DNA of 64,000 nt from Cupriavidus sp. MP-37 (GTDB taxonomy: Bacteria; Pseudomonadota; Gammaproteobacteria; Burkholderiales; Burkholderiaceae): NCBI RefSeq assembly GCF_020618415.1, contig NZ_CP085345.1, positions 1,550,001 through 1,614,000 on the forward strand, written 5' to 3'. A program made the position numbers and the translations under genes. Positions 34,599 to 42,612 of this stretch are shown one piece after another (position 1 is the stretch's first letter; every line of letters starts with the position of its first letter). Below the pieces are notes generated by a model, which saw only the letters and a list, made by a program, of their open reading frames with translations, had not been told where the DNA came from and ran no database searches.

Positions 34599-34973
34599 AG
34601 TACGCGTGGAACGGGGTGTTCAGCGTGCTGTGAGCTTAACGCCGCCGGCTTACGGCAGCCATAACGCAAATGCAGTAATTGCGCCCGATTGCAGGAATGG
34701 CGCGAATTCGGTGTTTCAGTGCCTGACCGCGCCGTGCCTCTATGAATAACTGGCTCGTCGGCCCGTATCGGCACGGCCCGCGCGCGACCATTCGTCCCCT
34801 TAGCGGTTATCATTCGCCTCCTGCCGTGCCCGGCGCGGCAAGGCTGGCGTGCCCGCCCTTTGAGGGGGCAACGCAAAGCCTCATTTGCGATACAATGAAA
34901 ACGATTTTCATTTACACACCCCGGCGCGGTCACACGGACCGCTTGGCGGCAGGCCGCGCCACGGACTGGAAGC
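34599..34973. other. Intergenic region before feoA
   Basis: 375 bp between the LysR gene and feoA. It holds the Fur-like site and -10 of the feo operon at 34891-34912. The left part (34600-34790) is less GC-rich and may include a leftward transcript that ends at 34561. No protein gene is supported. Confidence 0.6.
34891..34912 (+). promoter_or_regulatory. feo promoter with Fur box
   Basis: AATGAAAACGATTTTCATT (34894-34912) is a near-perfect dyad of the Fur-box type (8-bp arms, 3-bp centre). It overlaps a TACAAT -10 hexamer at 34891-34896, 62 bp before feoA. Fur-Fe(II) bound there would block transcription, as is known for feo operons. Confidence 0.8.
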
Positions 34974-35288
34974 ATGATGCGGTTGTCTGAACTTCCACGG
35001 CGCACGCCCGCCGTAGTGCAATCGGTGGACGACGCCACCCCCGGGGATCCGGTCGCGCGCCGCCTGCGCGAACTGGGCTTCGTTCCCGGCGAAGCCGTGC
35101 AGATCATCGCCTACGGGCCGTTCGGCATGGACCCGCTGGTAGCACAGGTGGGCTTCACGCGCTTTGCCTTGCGCCGCTCAGAGGCTGCGCGCATCGGCGT
35201 GGAAATCGCCAGCGCCTCGGTCACCCGCATCGCCCCCGCCGCGCAGGGCGACGAGACTGCGCCACCGTCCGCCAAGCGGACTGCCTGA
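34974..35288 (+). CDS. feoA: Ferrous iron transport protein A
   Basis: 104 residues: SH3-like FeoA fold with the signature VARRLRELGFVPGEAVQIIAYGPFGMDPLVAQVG. It is slightly longer than the usual 75-85 because of a polar C-terminal tail (QGDETAPPSAKRTA). Two tandem ATGs at 34974 and 34977 leave one codon uncertain. Thought to support FeoB function at the inner face of the membrane. First gene of feoAB. Confidence 0.9.
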   Translation: MMRLSELPRRTPAVVQSVDDATPGDPVARRLRELGFVPGEAVQIIAYGPFGMDPLVAQVGFTRFALRRSEAARIGVEIASASVTRIAPAAQGDETAPPSAKRTA

Positions 35289-35302
35289 GCCTTCCCCGGA
35301 TT

Positions 35303-37159
35303 ATGTCTGCAGCTGCTTCCCCTTCTGCCCTGCGCATTGCGCTGGTCGGCAATCCCAATTGCGGCAAGACCGCACTGTTCAACCGCCTGACCGGCAGCCG
35401 CCAGAAGGTGGCCAACTACGCGGGCGTCACCGTCGAGCGCAAGGAAGGCTACTTCGTGTCGCCGGCCGGACGCCAGGTGCGCATCCTCGACCTGCCCGGC
35501 GCCTACAGCCTGCATGCGGCCAGCCTCGACGAGGCCATCACGCGCGATGTCTGCCTGGGCCAGCGCGCCGGCGAAGCGCGTCCCGACCTGCTGGTGTCGG
35601 TGGTCGACGCCACCAACCTGCGCCTGCACCTGCGCTTCGTGCTGGAGCTGCGCCAGCTGGGGCTGCCGATGGTGGTGGTGCTGAATATGAGCGACGCCGC
35701 CGCGCGCCGCGGCATCCAGATCGACCGCGACAAGCTGTCGGCCGCGCTGGGCGTGCCGGTGGTCAGCACCGTGGCGGTCCGCCGTGACGGCGCCGCGGCG
35801 CTGGTCAGCCTGCTCGATGCCACGCTGCCGCCGGCCCCGCCGGCCGGCGCTGCGTCGGGCCCTGACTTCGACGTGCATGCCGAAGTCAACCGCCTGCTGG
35901 CCGCCGCGGTCAGCATGCCGGCGCGCACCGCCGCGCTGGACGACCGCATCGACCGCATCGTGCTGCACCCGGTGTTCGGCCTGCTGCTGCTGGCGGTGCT
36001 GCTGTTCCTGATGTTCCAGGCGGTGTTCTCGTGGGCCGAGCCGCTGATGGACGGCATCGAGGGCGGCGTGCACTGGGCCGGCGAGATGCTGGGCGCCTGG
36101 CTGCCCGACGGCATGCTCAAGAGCCTGCTGGTCGACGGCCTGGTGGCGGGCCTGGGCAGCGTGGTGGTGTTCCTGCCGCAGATCCTGATCCTGTTTCTGT
36201 TCATCCTGACGCTGGAAGAATCCGGCTACCTGCCGCGCGCGGCGTTCCTGCTCGACCGCCTGATGATGGGCGCGGGGCTGTCGGGGCGCTCGTTCATCCC
36301 GCTGCTGTCCAGCTTTGCCTGCGCCATCCCCGGCATCATGGCCACGCGCACCATCCAGGACCCGCGCGACCGGCTCACCACCATCCTGGTGGCGCCGCTG
36401 ATGACCTGCTCGGCACGGCTGCCGGTCTATGCGCTGCTGATCGGCGCGTTTATCCCCGAGCGCACCGTGATGGGCCTGTTCAACCTGCAGGGGCTGGTGC
36501 TGTTCGCGCTGTACGTGGCCGGCATCGTCAGCGCGCTGGTGGTGGCCTATGCGCTCAAGTTCCTGCGCCGCGACCGCACCGACCATCCGCTGCTGATGGA
36601 GCTGCCCTCGTACCGCATCCCCAATCCGCGCGACATCGCCATCGGCCTGTGGGAGCGTGCCCGCATCTTCCTGTCGCGCGTGGGCAAGGTGATCCTGGCG
36701 CTGACAGTGCTGCTGTGGTTCCTGTCGACCTTCCCCTCCGCGCCCGAGGGCGCGACCGCGCCGGCCATCGACTACAGCTTTGCCGGCATGATCGGCCATG
36801 CGCTGCAGAAGGTGTTCGCGCCGGTGGGCTTCAACTGGCAGATCTGCATTGCGCTGGTGCCGGGCCTGGCCGCGCGCGAAGTCGCGGTGGGCGCGCTGGC
36901 CACCGTCTACGCGCTGTCGGGCAGCGAAGAGACCGTGGCCACGCAGCTGGCGCCGATGATCGCGGCGCAATGGTCGCTCGCCACCGCGCTGTCGCTGCTG
37001 GCGTGGTACGTGTTCGCGCCGCAGTGCATCTCCACGCTTGCGGTGATCCGGCGCGAGACCGCCTCCTGGAAGGTGATGGCGCTGTCGGCGGCCTACCTGA
37101 CCGGGCTGGCCTACCTGGCCGCGTTCGTGACCTACCGCGTCGCGCTGATGTTCAGCTGA
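35303..37159 (+). CDS. feoB: Ferrous iron transporter B
   Basis: 618 residues, 14 bp after feoA. The N-terminal G domain shows G1 GNPNCGKT, G3 DLPGAY and G4 NMSD; a helical linker and about eight or nine membrane segments follow, with the core Gate motifs (PLLSSFACAIPGIMATR, TILVAPLMTCSARLPVY near residue 365). This is a short FeoB, without the C-terminal SH3-like extension of some homologues. GTP-dependent Fe(II) uptake through the inner membrane. Confidence 0.95.
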   Translation: MSAAASPSALRIALVGNPNCGKTALFNRLTGSRQKVANYAGVTVERKEGYFVSPAGRQVRILDLPGAYSLHAASLDEAITRDVCLGQRAGEARPDLLVSVVDATNLRLHLRFVLELRQLGLPMVVVLNMSDAAARRGIQIDRDKLSAALGVPVVSTVAVRRDGAAALVSLLDATLPPAPPAGAASGPDFDVHAEVNRLLAAAVSMPARTAALDDRIDRIVLHPVFGLLLLAVLLFLMFQAVFSWAEPLMDGIEGGVHWAGEMLGAWLPDGMLKSLLVDGLVAGLGSVVVFLPQILILFLFILTLEESGYLPRAAFLLDRLMMGAGLSGRSFIPLLSSFACAIPGIMATRTIQDPRDRLTTILVAPLMTCSARLPVYALLIGAFIPERTVMGLFNLQGLVLFALYVAGIVSALVVAYALKFLRRDRTDHPLLMELPSYRIPNPRDIAIGLWERARIFLSRVGKVILALTVLLWFLSTFPSAPEGATAPAIDYSFAGMIGHALQKVFAPVGFNWQICIALVPGLAAREVAVGALATVYALSGSEETVATQLAPMIAAQWSLATALSLLAWYVFAPQCISTLAVIRRETASWKVMALSAAYLTGLAYLAAFVTYRVALMFS

Positions 37160-37173
37160 GGCCAGCTGCCGCC

Positions 37174-37485
37174 ATGAGCCTCTACCACGCCATCGAAACC
37201 CTGCTGGTCCCGCTGATCGTGCTGGCATGCGCGGTGTCGGTGGTGGCGCGCTATGCGCCGCGCACGCGCGAGCGCGTCAAGGCGGCGCTGGCAGCGCGCC
37301 TGGGCGGCCCTGCCGCCACCGGCTGGCGCGGCCGCGTGGCACGCTGGCTGGCGCCGCAGTCGGCGGCAGGCTGCGCCAGCGGCTGCGATGACGGCGGCTG
37401 CAATACCTGCGGCGCCAATACCAGCACGCCGGCCAGCCAGGACAAGCCTGCCGAGCAGGTGGTGCGCTTCGTGCGCAAGCGCTGA
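37174..37485 (+). CDS. Small membrane protein with Cys-rich tail, third gene of the feo operon
   Basis: 103 residues, 14 bp after feoB. One membrane helix at the N-terminus (IETLLVPLIVLACAVSVVARY), then a basic region and a Cys-rich tail CASGCDDGGCNTCG near residues 65-85, four Cys. It lies where feoC would be, but it is not a winged-helix FeoC. The Cys cluster suggests an Fe-S or metal site at the cytoplasmic side. Function unknown. Confidence 0.7.
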   Translation: MSLYHAIETLLVPLIVLACAVSVVARYAPRTRERVKAALAARLGGPAATGWRGRVARWLAPQSAAGCASGCDDGGCNTCGANTSTPASQDKPAEQVVRFVRKR

Positions 37486-37500
37486 ACCGCGCTTTTTCTT
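37474..37500 (+). terminator. Terminator of the feo operon
   Basis: AAGCGC (37477-37482), 6-nt loop, GCGCTT, then a T-run to TTTCTT. The stem overlaps the stop codon of the third feo gene. Six base pairs is short, so efficiency is uncertain. Confidence 0.6.
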
Positions 37501-37511
37501 CCCTCAGCATC

Positions 37512-37530
37512 CACGCAGAAACGGGTACGC
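37512..37530 (+). repeat. 20-bp dispersed repeat, copy R1
   Basis: CACGCAGAAACGGGTACGC, one of five copies of a (T/C)ACGCAGAAnnnGGTACGC motif in the window. Two of three local copies share AACGGG in the centre. Confidence 0.65.
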
Positions 37531-37646
37531 CCGCTGCTGCCGCATGGCGCGGCAAGCGGTGGGCTGCGTGCGTCCGTGCGTTCTTTGAGGCGGCGGCGCG
37601 AGCCTTTTGCTCGGTCAATCCGGTCCTTTCCAGGCTTGCTCCGAGG

Positions 37647-37666
37647 CACGCAGAATTGGGTACGCT
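37647..37666 (+). repeat. 20-bp dispersed repeat, copy R2
   Basis: CACGCAGAATTGGGTACGCT, followed by TTGCG; centre ATTGGG, the same as copy R4 at 50575. Confidence 0.65.
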
Positions 37667-37712
37667 TTGCGCGCTCGACTATCGGTGCATGCGGGGAGGT
37701 GCCGAAAACAGC

Positions 37713-37732
37713 CACGCAGAAACGGGTACGCT
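37713..37732 (+). repeat. 20-bp dispersed repeat, copy R3
   Basis: CACGCAGAAACGGGTACGCT, identical to R1 through its first 19 bases. Confidence 0.65.
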
Positions 37733-37748
37733 TGGTCAGCCGCTTGCG

Positions 37749-37784
37749 TACTCCCTCTCCCGCTTGCGGGAGAGGGGAGCAAAC
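37749..37784. repeat. Single-hairpin derivative of the paired-hairpin repeat
   Basis: The left border of copy 1 (TACTCCCTCTCCCGCTTGCG) runs directly into the right border of copies 2 and 3 (GAGAGGGGAGCAAAC). It looks like a copy that lost its middle and one hairpin. Also a 10-bp perfect hairpin, beside the 3' end of the lipoprotein gene. Confidence 0.75.
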
Positions 37785-37860
37785 CGTCTGTGTCCTCGAA
37801 AGCAAAACGCAAAACGCCCTCCATACGGAGGGCGTCCAGCCAGCTGCGGGATACCGGCGC

Positions 37861-39222
37861 TTACTTGACCGTACCGTAGAAGACCAGCTTCAGCGGCGTA
37901 TTGTCGGCGACCGCGGTGCAAGTCGCGGTGATGGTGAAGTCGCCGGGCGCGGTGCCGCTGGCGCGCACCTGGTTGGGCAGCATCACCATGCTCGGGCTCA
38001 GCGATACCGGACCGGTGCTGGACCATGCCCAGTCCTTGCACGCGGTGTACTGCGCATCCTCGCCCAGGTGCTTCATGCGCGCGGTGACCTCGACGGGCAT
38101 CGGCGTCATCAGCAGCAGCGTCATCGGATCCTGGTTGTCGTTAACCAGTGCCCACAGCGGGTTCTCCGTCACCGTCAGGGTGGCGCTGCGGCGCTCGCCC
38201 AGCTTGCTGCTGACCGCGGTCACCGTCAGGCTGCCCTGTACCGGACCGGTGTCGCCGGCCAGGCTGGTGCGCACCGTGGCGTCATGCGTACCCGCCGCTT
38301 CCGTCGCCGACAGCGTCGCCGAGCTTGCCGTGTAGCTCCAGCTGCCGTCGAAGTCGGCGGTCACGTCCTGGCCGTCGTGGCGCAGCACGCGCGCGGTGAA
38401 GGTGTCCGGACGGTTGCTGAACACCTGCAGCGCATTGACTTCGCGCCCGCCCTTGGTGGTCACCACGCGATACGCCGCGGCGCCATTCTTCTGCACCGTC
38501 ACCGCGATAACGCCGGCGAGGGCATGGCCGTCAGGCGCGGTCACCGACACCGAGACACTGGCCGTCGCCTCGGTCGCGGGCGAGCCGTTGCTGGCCTTCA
38601 GCGTGGCGCTGTTCTGGCTGGCCGTGACCTGGACCGCGGTGCCGCTGCTGGACCAGGCCCAGTTCGTGACGCTGGCCGACACATCGCTGCCGTTGCTGTC
38701 GAGCAGCGTCACCTTGACCGGCAGTTCCTGGCCGTCGCTCATCGACAGGCTGGTGGCCGGCATCGACAGCGTGTAGCTCAGCGCCGACGCCGGCACCACG
38801 GTGATGGTGGCCGCTTGCGCGGGCAGTTGCACCGTGGTGTTGTCGGCGCCCCGGACCGTGGCGACCACCTGCACGGTGGTCGTGCCCGCGGCAACGCCCT
38901 TGACCACGGCGCTGCCCGGCGTGCCCGCGCCCGGCGCGACGGTGGCGACGGTGCTGTCGGTGCTGGTCCAGTCGAAGGTGGTGTTGCCCGATACGTCGAC
39001 GCCGTTGCTGTCGACGGCGACCGCGCTGATGGTCAGCGTGCGGCCGACCCCCACTTCGCCCGAGGTCACGCTCATCTTCGTTGTATAGGTCAGCGGCGTG
39101 GTGCCGCCGCCCGATGCCGGCGCGGCGGGCGCGCCGCTGCCACCGCCGCCGCCGCCGCATGCCGCCAGCAACAAGGCCGCGGCCGAGCCCGCCAGCCAGG
39201 ATGCCCACATTCTTAGTTTCAT
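37861..39222 (-). CDS. Secreted lipoprotein with Ig-like (Big) repeats
   Basis: 453 residues. Lipoprotein signal (MKLRMWASWLAGSAAALLLAAC) with the lipobox LAAC at residues ~19-22, a poly-Gly linker, then about four bacterial Ig-like repeats. Each repeat follows a scheme like VDSNGVDVSGNTTFDWTSTD...VVKGVAAGTTTVQV. It is probably anchored at the outer membrane and faces outward or into the periplasm. Function (adhesion, scaffold) unknown. The gene is alone, convergent with the feo operon end. Confidence 0.75.
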   Translation of the reverse strand: MKLRMWASWLAGSAAALLLAACGGGGGGSGAPAAPASGGGTTPLTYTTKMSVTSGEVGVGRTLTISAVAVDSNGVDVSGNTTFDWTSTDSTVATVAPGAGTPGSAVVKGVAAGTTTVQVVATVRGADNTTVQLPAQAATITVVPASALSYTLSMPATSLSMSDGQELPVKVTLLDSNGSDVSASVTNWAWSSSGTAVQVTASQNSATLKASNGSPATEATASVSVSVTAPDGHALAGVIAVTVQKNGAAAYRVVTTKGGREVNALQVFSNRPDTFTARVLRHDGQDVTADFDGSWSYTASSATLSATEAAGTHDATVRTSLAGDTGPVQGSLTVTAVSSKLGERRSATLTVTENPLWALVNDNQDPMTLLLMTPMPVEVTARMKHLGEDAQYTACKDWAWSSTGPVSLSPSMVMLPNQVRASGTAPGDFTITATCTAVADNTPLKLVFYGTVK

Positions 39223-39603
39223 GATGTTCCCCCCAGTCGTGTTTTTCCCGCGCTATCAGCGTAGGCACAAAGTGCCCCGCGCAATACCAGCCAGAGGACT
39301 GAGGTGCAGCGCACAGAACATCGCCGCAAGTCATCCATTCAGCGCAGGACATCGCTGCCGTACATCGCCATACGGCCGAGGAAAATGGGTCCGCCAAGCG
39401 CGAGCGGCAGCTGCGTCCCAACCTTTTGGCGCAACCTGCTCCCGCCGATCCCCTGATCGGGCCACGATGGGGCGCCGCGCAGCCAGGCACGGGTGCAAAC
39501 GCTTGACCGGGTCGGGACTTGTCGACTAACCTTGCCCGTTCCTATGGACTTGCGCCGCGTGCGCACTCTCCCCGAGCGGCGCCGCCCGCTCTCATTCGCC
39601 ACG

Positions 39604-39750
39604 ATGAACCGTTACACCAGCACCCCCGGCCAGGCTGCCGATGCGTCCCGCATCGCTGCCCGCGCACGCGTGCTGGCTGCCCTGGCATCGGGCCGCGCCC
39701 TGCGCGCTTCCTCGCTACTGCTAAGCCTACCGATCGGTTGCCGGGCCTAG
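39604..39750 (+). CDS. leuA leader peptide (attenuation control)
   Basis: A 48-residue frame ending [14 protein letters not shown], stop at 39748. Near its end it has four leucines in five codons (CTA CTG CTA AGC CTA), and three of the four are CTA, a codon rarely used in this GC-rich genome. This is the hallmark of a leader whose translation senses charged tRNA-Leu. Leucine biosynthesis begins at leuA, 85 nt downstream. Start uncertain (39604 or in-frame 39544); no clear ribosome site. Confidence 0.7.
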   Translation: MNRYTSTPGQAADASRIAARARVLAALASGRALRASSLLLSLPIGCRA

Positions 39751-39797
39751 GGCCCCGTGGCAGTTCGGCAGCCTTGCGCCACCCTTTTCCCGTTTTT
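39739..39797 (+). terminator. Attenuator of leuA: two exclusive hairpins and a T-rich tail
   Basis: Hairpin A (39739-39762) pairs TGCC GGGCC with GGCCC cgt GGCA, reaching into the end of the leader gene. Hairpin B (39757-39782) pairs GTGGC with GCCAC and is followed by T-rich sequence (TTTT at 39785, TTTTT at 39793). They share 39757-39762, so only one can form. This is the expected switch: stalled ribosome lets A form; free flow lets B form and end transcription. B is weak by itself. Confidence 0.55.
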
Positions 39798-39835
39798 CCA
39801 TCTTTCATCTTCCCTTGCGAGGAAGGAGACCCCGT

Positions 39836-41545
39836 ATGCTCGGCAATCCCGCCACCAAGTACCGCCCCGCCGCCACCGTCGACATCCCTGAGCGCAGCTG
39901 GCCTGGCCGCACCATCACGCGCGCGCCGCGCTGGATGAGCACCGACCTGCGCGACGGCAACCAGGCCCTGATCGAGCCGATGAACCCGGCGCGCAAGCTG
40001 CGCTTCTTCGAACAGCTGGTGAAGATCGGCCTGAAGGAAATCGAAGTGGCGTTCCCCGCCGCCTCGCAGACCGACTTCGACTTCGTGCGCATGCTGATCG
40101 AAGAACGGCGCATTCCCGACGACGTCACCATCGTCGTGCTGACGCAGTCGCGTGAAGACCTGATCCGCCGTACTGTCGAATCCGTGCGCGGCGCGGCACG
40201 CGCCACCGTGCACCTGTACAACCCGATCGCACCGGCCTGGCGCCGCATCGTCTTCAATGCCTCGCGCGACGAGATCAAGGAGGTCGCGGTATCGGGCACG
40301 CGCCTGATCAAGGCGCTGACCGATGCCATGCCCGAGACCGCCTGGACCTACGAGTATTCGCCCGAGACCTTCAGCCTGGCCGAGCTCGATTTCTCGCTGG
40401 AAGTGAGCGACGCGGTGTCGGCCGCGTGGCAGGCCGGACCGGGCCGCCCGATGATCCTGAACCTGCCGACCACGGTGGAATGCAGCACGCCCAACGTGTT
40501 CGCCGACCAGATCGAATGGATGCACCGCCGCCTCGCGCGGCGCGAGCACATCGCGCTGTCGGTGCACCCGCACAACGACCGCGGCACCGCGGTGGCGGCC
40601 GCCGAGCTGGCGCTGATGGCGGGCGCCGACCGCGTCGAGGGCTGCCTGTTCGGCAACGGCGAACGCACCGGCAACGTCGACCTGGTGACACTGGCGCTGA
40701 ACCTCTATACGCAGGGCGTGGCGCCGCAGCTGGACTTCTCCGACATCGATTCGGTGCGCCAGTGCGTGGAGCACTGCAACCAGCTGCCGGTGCACCCGCG
40801 CCATCCGTATGTGGGCGACCTGGTGTTCACCGCGTTCTCGGGCTCGCACCAGGATGCGATCCGCAAGGGCTTTGCGCAGCAGCAGCCGGACGGCATCTGG
40901 GAAGTGCCCTACCTGCCGATCGACCCGGCCGACCTGGGCCGCAGCTACGACGCGGTGATCCGCGTCAACAGCCAGTCGGGCAAGGGCGGCATGGCGTACC
41001 TGCTGGAACAGGTGCATGGCCTCTACCTGCCGCGCCGCCTGCAGATCGAGTTCAGCCGCGCGGTGCAGGCCATGACCGACGACAGCGGGCTGGAAGCGAG
41101 CGCCGACGACCTTTATGGGCTGTTCCAGCGCGAGTACCTGGCGCGCGAAACGCCGCTGCGCTATGTCTCGCACCAGCTGGCCACGGACAGTACCGGCGCC
41201 ACCCTGATCACGGTGCAGATCGAGCGCGACGGCCAGCCCTGCAGCGTGCGCGGCCGCGGCAACGGTCCCATCGACGCCTTCATCGATGCGCTGGACCTGC
41301 CGGTACGCGTGATGGACTACCACGAGCACGCGCTGACCGCCGGCGCCGATGCGCGCGCAGCTTGCTACGTGGAAGTCCGCGTGGGCGATTCGCCGACCGG
41401 GTTCGGCGCGGGCATCGACGCCAACCTCGTCACGGCGTCGCTGCGCGCGGTGCTGTCGGGCGTGAACCGGCACCTGCAGGCGGGATTCGGCGCCACGGTC
41501 CAGACCGGGTCGATCGCACCGGCCGGCGCGGCCGCCGAGGCCTGA
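39836..41545 (+). CDS. leuA: 2-isopropylmalate synthase, long form
   Basis: 569 residues from ATG 39836 with AGGAG seven bases upstream. HMGL-like barrel ([67 protein letters not shown]), a linker and a C-terminal LeuA dimerisation/leucine-feedback domain ([15 protein letters not shown]). The length places it in the class 2 group rather than the ~515-residue E. coli type. Condenses acetyl-CoA with 2-ketoisovalerate, the first step of leucine synthesis. Confidence 0.94.
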   Translation: MLGNPATKYRPAATVDIPERSWPGRTITRAPRWMSTDLRDGNQALIEPMNPARKLRFFEQLVKIGLKEIEVAFPAASQTDFDFVRMLIEERRIPDDVTIVVLTQSREDLIRRTVESVRGAARATVHLYNPIAPAWRRIVFNASRDEIKEVAVSGTRLIKALTDAMPETAWTYEYSPETFSLAELDFSLEVSDAVSAAWQAGPGRPMILNLPTTVECSTPNVFADQIEWMHRRLARREHIALSVHPHNDRGTAVAAAELALMAGADRVEGCLFGNGERTGNVDLVTLALNLYTQGVAPQLDFSDIDSVRQCVEHCNQLPVHPRHPYVGDLVFTAFSGSHQDAIRKGFAQQQPDGIWEVPYLPIDPADLGRSYDAVIRVNSQSGKGGMAYLLEQVHGLYLPRRLQIEFSRAVQAMTDDSGLEASADDLYGLFQREYLARETPLRYVSHQLATDSTGATLITVQIERDGQPCSVRGRGNGPIDAFIDALDLPVRVMDYHEHALTAGADARAACYVEVRVGDSPTGFGAGIDANLVTASLRAVLSGVNRHLQAGFGATVQTGSIAPAGAAAEA

Positions 41546-41884
41546 CGCCTGGCGTATCGCAAGAAAACCGGTGTGCCCCGCCCCCACGGGGCACACCCGG
41601 AAAGACGCCCTTGCGGACGCCCACGACATGCCTGGTGCCGATCCGGTGACACGCGTTGCGCGTGCTCGGATCTTTCGCACAGCGTAAGCGGCAGGATCAG
41701 GCCGCGCTACGAATCATTTCGCATGTGGTTAGAAGCGACGTCCGAAGCCGCACCGCGCGTGGCGACGCTGTCGTGCCCTCGCGACGCCGCGCGCACCATT
41801 TGGTTCCGCTTGGTTTGTGTCAAGGCCCCCTCCGGCCGGCTTCGCCACACTAGGCGCGGCTCGATAACAAACCAAGCAGACCTC
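41546..41884. other. Intergenic region between leuA and ompW
   Basis: About 340 bp. A perfect 11-bp hairpin (GGTGTGCCCCG / CGGGGCACACC, 41570-41597) follows leuA. The rest is likely the ompW promoter region; no clear regulator site was seen in it. No gene is supported. Confidence 0.55.
41570..41597 (+). terminator. Hairpin after leuA
   Basis: Perfect 11-bp stem with a 6-nt loop, 25 bp after the leuA stop. No U-tract on the plus strand follows it; A-rich sequence precedes it, so it would work better for leftward transcripts. Confidence 0.5.
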
Positions 41885-42538
41885 ATGAAAACACTGTCGA
41901 AAACACTGTCTCGTCGCACCGCCGCCTGTTCGGCCATCGCCGCCTGCGCCATGCTCGGCGCCTTCGCCACGCCCGCGGCCGCCGCGGATGACGCCCAGGG
42001 CAACTGGATGGTGCGGCTGCGCGGCACCTACCTCGACATGGCCCGCAGCTCCGATCCTGTCGGCGGCGTCGGCCGGTCGGACCGCATCACGGTCAACAAC
42101 AAGTGGATCCCCGAACTCGACGTCACCTACTTCTTCACGCCGAACTTCGCCGCCGAACTGGTGCTGACGGTGCCGCAGAAGCAGAACGTCTATCTCGACG
42201 GCAACAAGATCGGCACCTTCAAGCACCTGCCGCCGACGCTGCTGATGCAGTACCACCTCATTCCCAACGGCACTTTCCGCCCGTATATCGGCGCGGGCCT
42301 GAACTTCACCCGCATCTGGGGCGAGAACATCGCCAACAACACACTGCAGCTGGATGGCTGGAGCGTGGGCCCGGCGCTGCAGATCGGCATGGACTACAAG
42401 CTGACCAGGAACTGGTTCCTGAACGCCGACATCAAGAAGATCTGGCTGTCGAGCGACGTCAAGGCGGGCGACGTCAAGGTCTCCAAGGTCAGCCTGAATC
42501 CGTGGCTGTTCAGCTTCGGGGTGGGGTATCGGTTCTGA
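41885..42538 (+). CDS. ompW: OmpW-family outer-membrane beta-barrel
   Basis: 217 residues with signal peptide ending ATPAAAA near residue 34. OmpW-type strands: GNWMVRLRGTYLDM, WIPELDVTYFFTPNFAAELVLTVPQKQNVYL, TLLMQYHLIPNGTFRPYIGAGLNFTRIW, and the C-terminal WLFSFGVGYRF with terminal Phe, the usual assembly signal. An eight-strand barrel carrying hydrophobic molecules across the outer membrane. Followed by a bidirectional terminator. Confidence 0.92.
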   Translation: MKTLSKTLSRRTAACSAIAACAMLGAFATPAAAADDAQGNWMVRLRGTYLDMARSSDPVGGVGRSDRITVNNKWIPELDVTYFFTPNFAAELVLTVPQKQNVYLDGNKIGTFKHLPPTLLMQYHLIPNGTFRPYIGAGLNFTRIWGENIANNTLQLDGWSVGPALQIGMDYKLTRNWFLNADIKKIWLSSDVKAGDVKVSKVSLNPWLFSFGVGYRF

Positions 42539-42547
42539 TCCCGCCAC

Positions 42548-42594
42548 GCAATGCAAAAGGCCGGCGCCCATCGGGCGCCGGCCTTTTGCATTGC
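42548..42594. terminator. Bidirectional terminator between ompW and amn
   Basis: A perfect 22-bp inverted repeat with 3-nt loop (arms 42548-42569 and 42573-42594), containing AAAAGG/CCTTTT so both strands have A-run then T-run. It separates two convergent genes. Confidence 0.9.
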
Positions 42595-42612
42595 AGAGGT
42601 AAGCGGCGGACG

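Larger units (their letters stand above)
37486..37860. other. Repeat-rich intergenic region after the feo operon
   Basis: 375 bp between the feo operon and the convergent lipoprotein gene. It contains three copies of a 20-bp repeat (37512, 37647, 37713) and one single-hairpin repeat (37749). The sequence between them is of no known type; no protein gene is supported. Confidence 0.65.
39223..39835. other. Long leader and promoter region of leuA
   Basis: About 610 bp. The left part (39223-39490) is the promoter region of the leftward lipoprotein gene and shows no gene. A weak possible promoter for leuA is TTGACC (39503-39508) with TAACCT (39527-39532, 18-bp spacer). The right part carries the leader peptide and the attenuator described separately. 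Confidence 0.6.

Noticed and set aside
37174-37485. FeoC
   Set aside because: No winged-helix pattern; a membrane helix and a separate Cys tail are seen instead.
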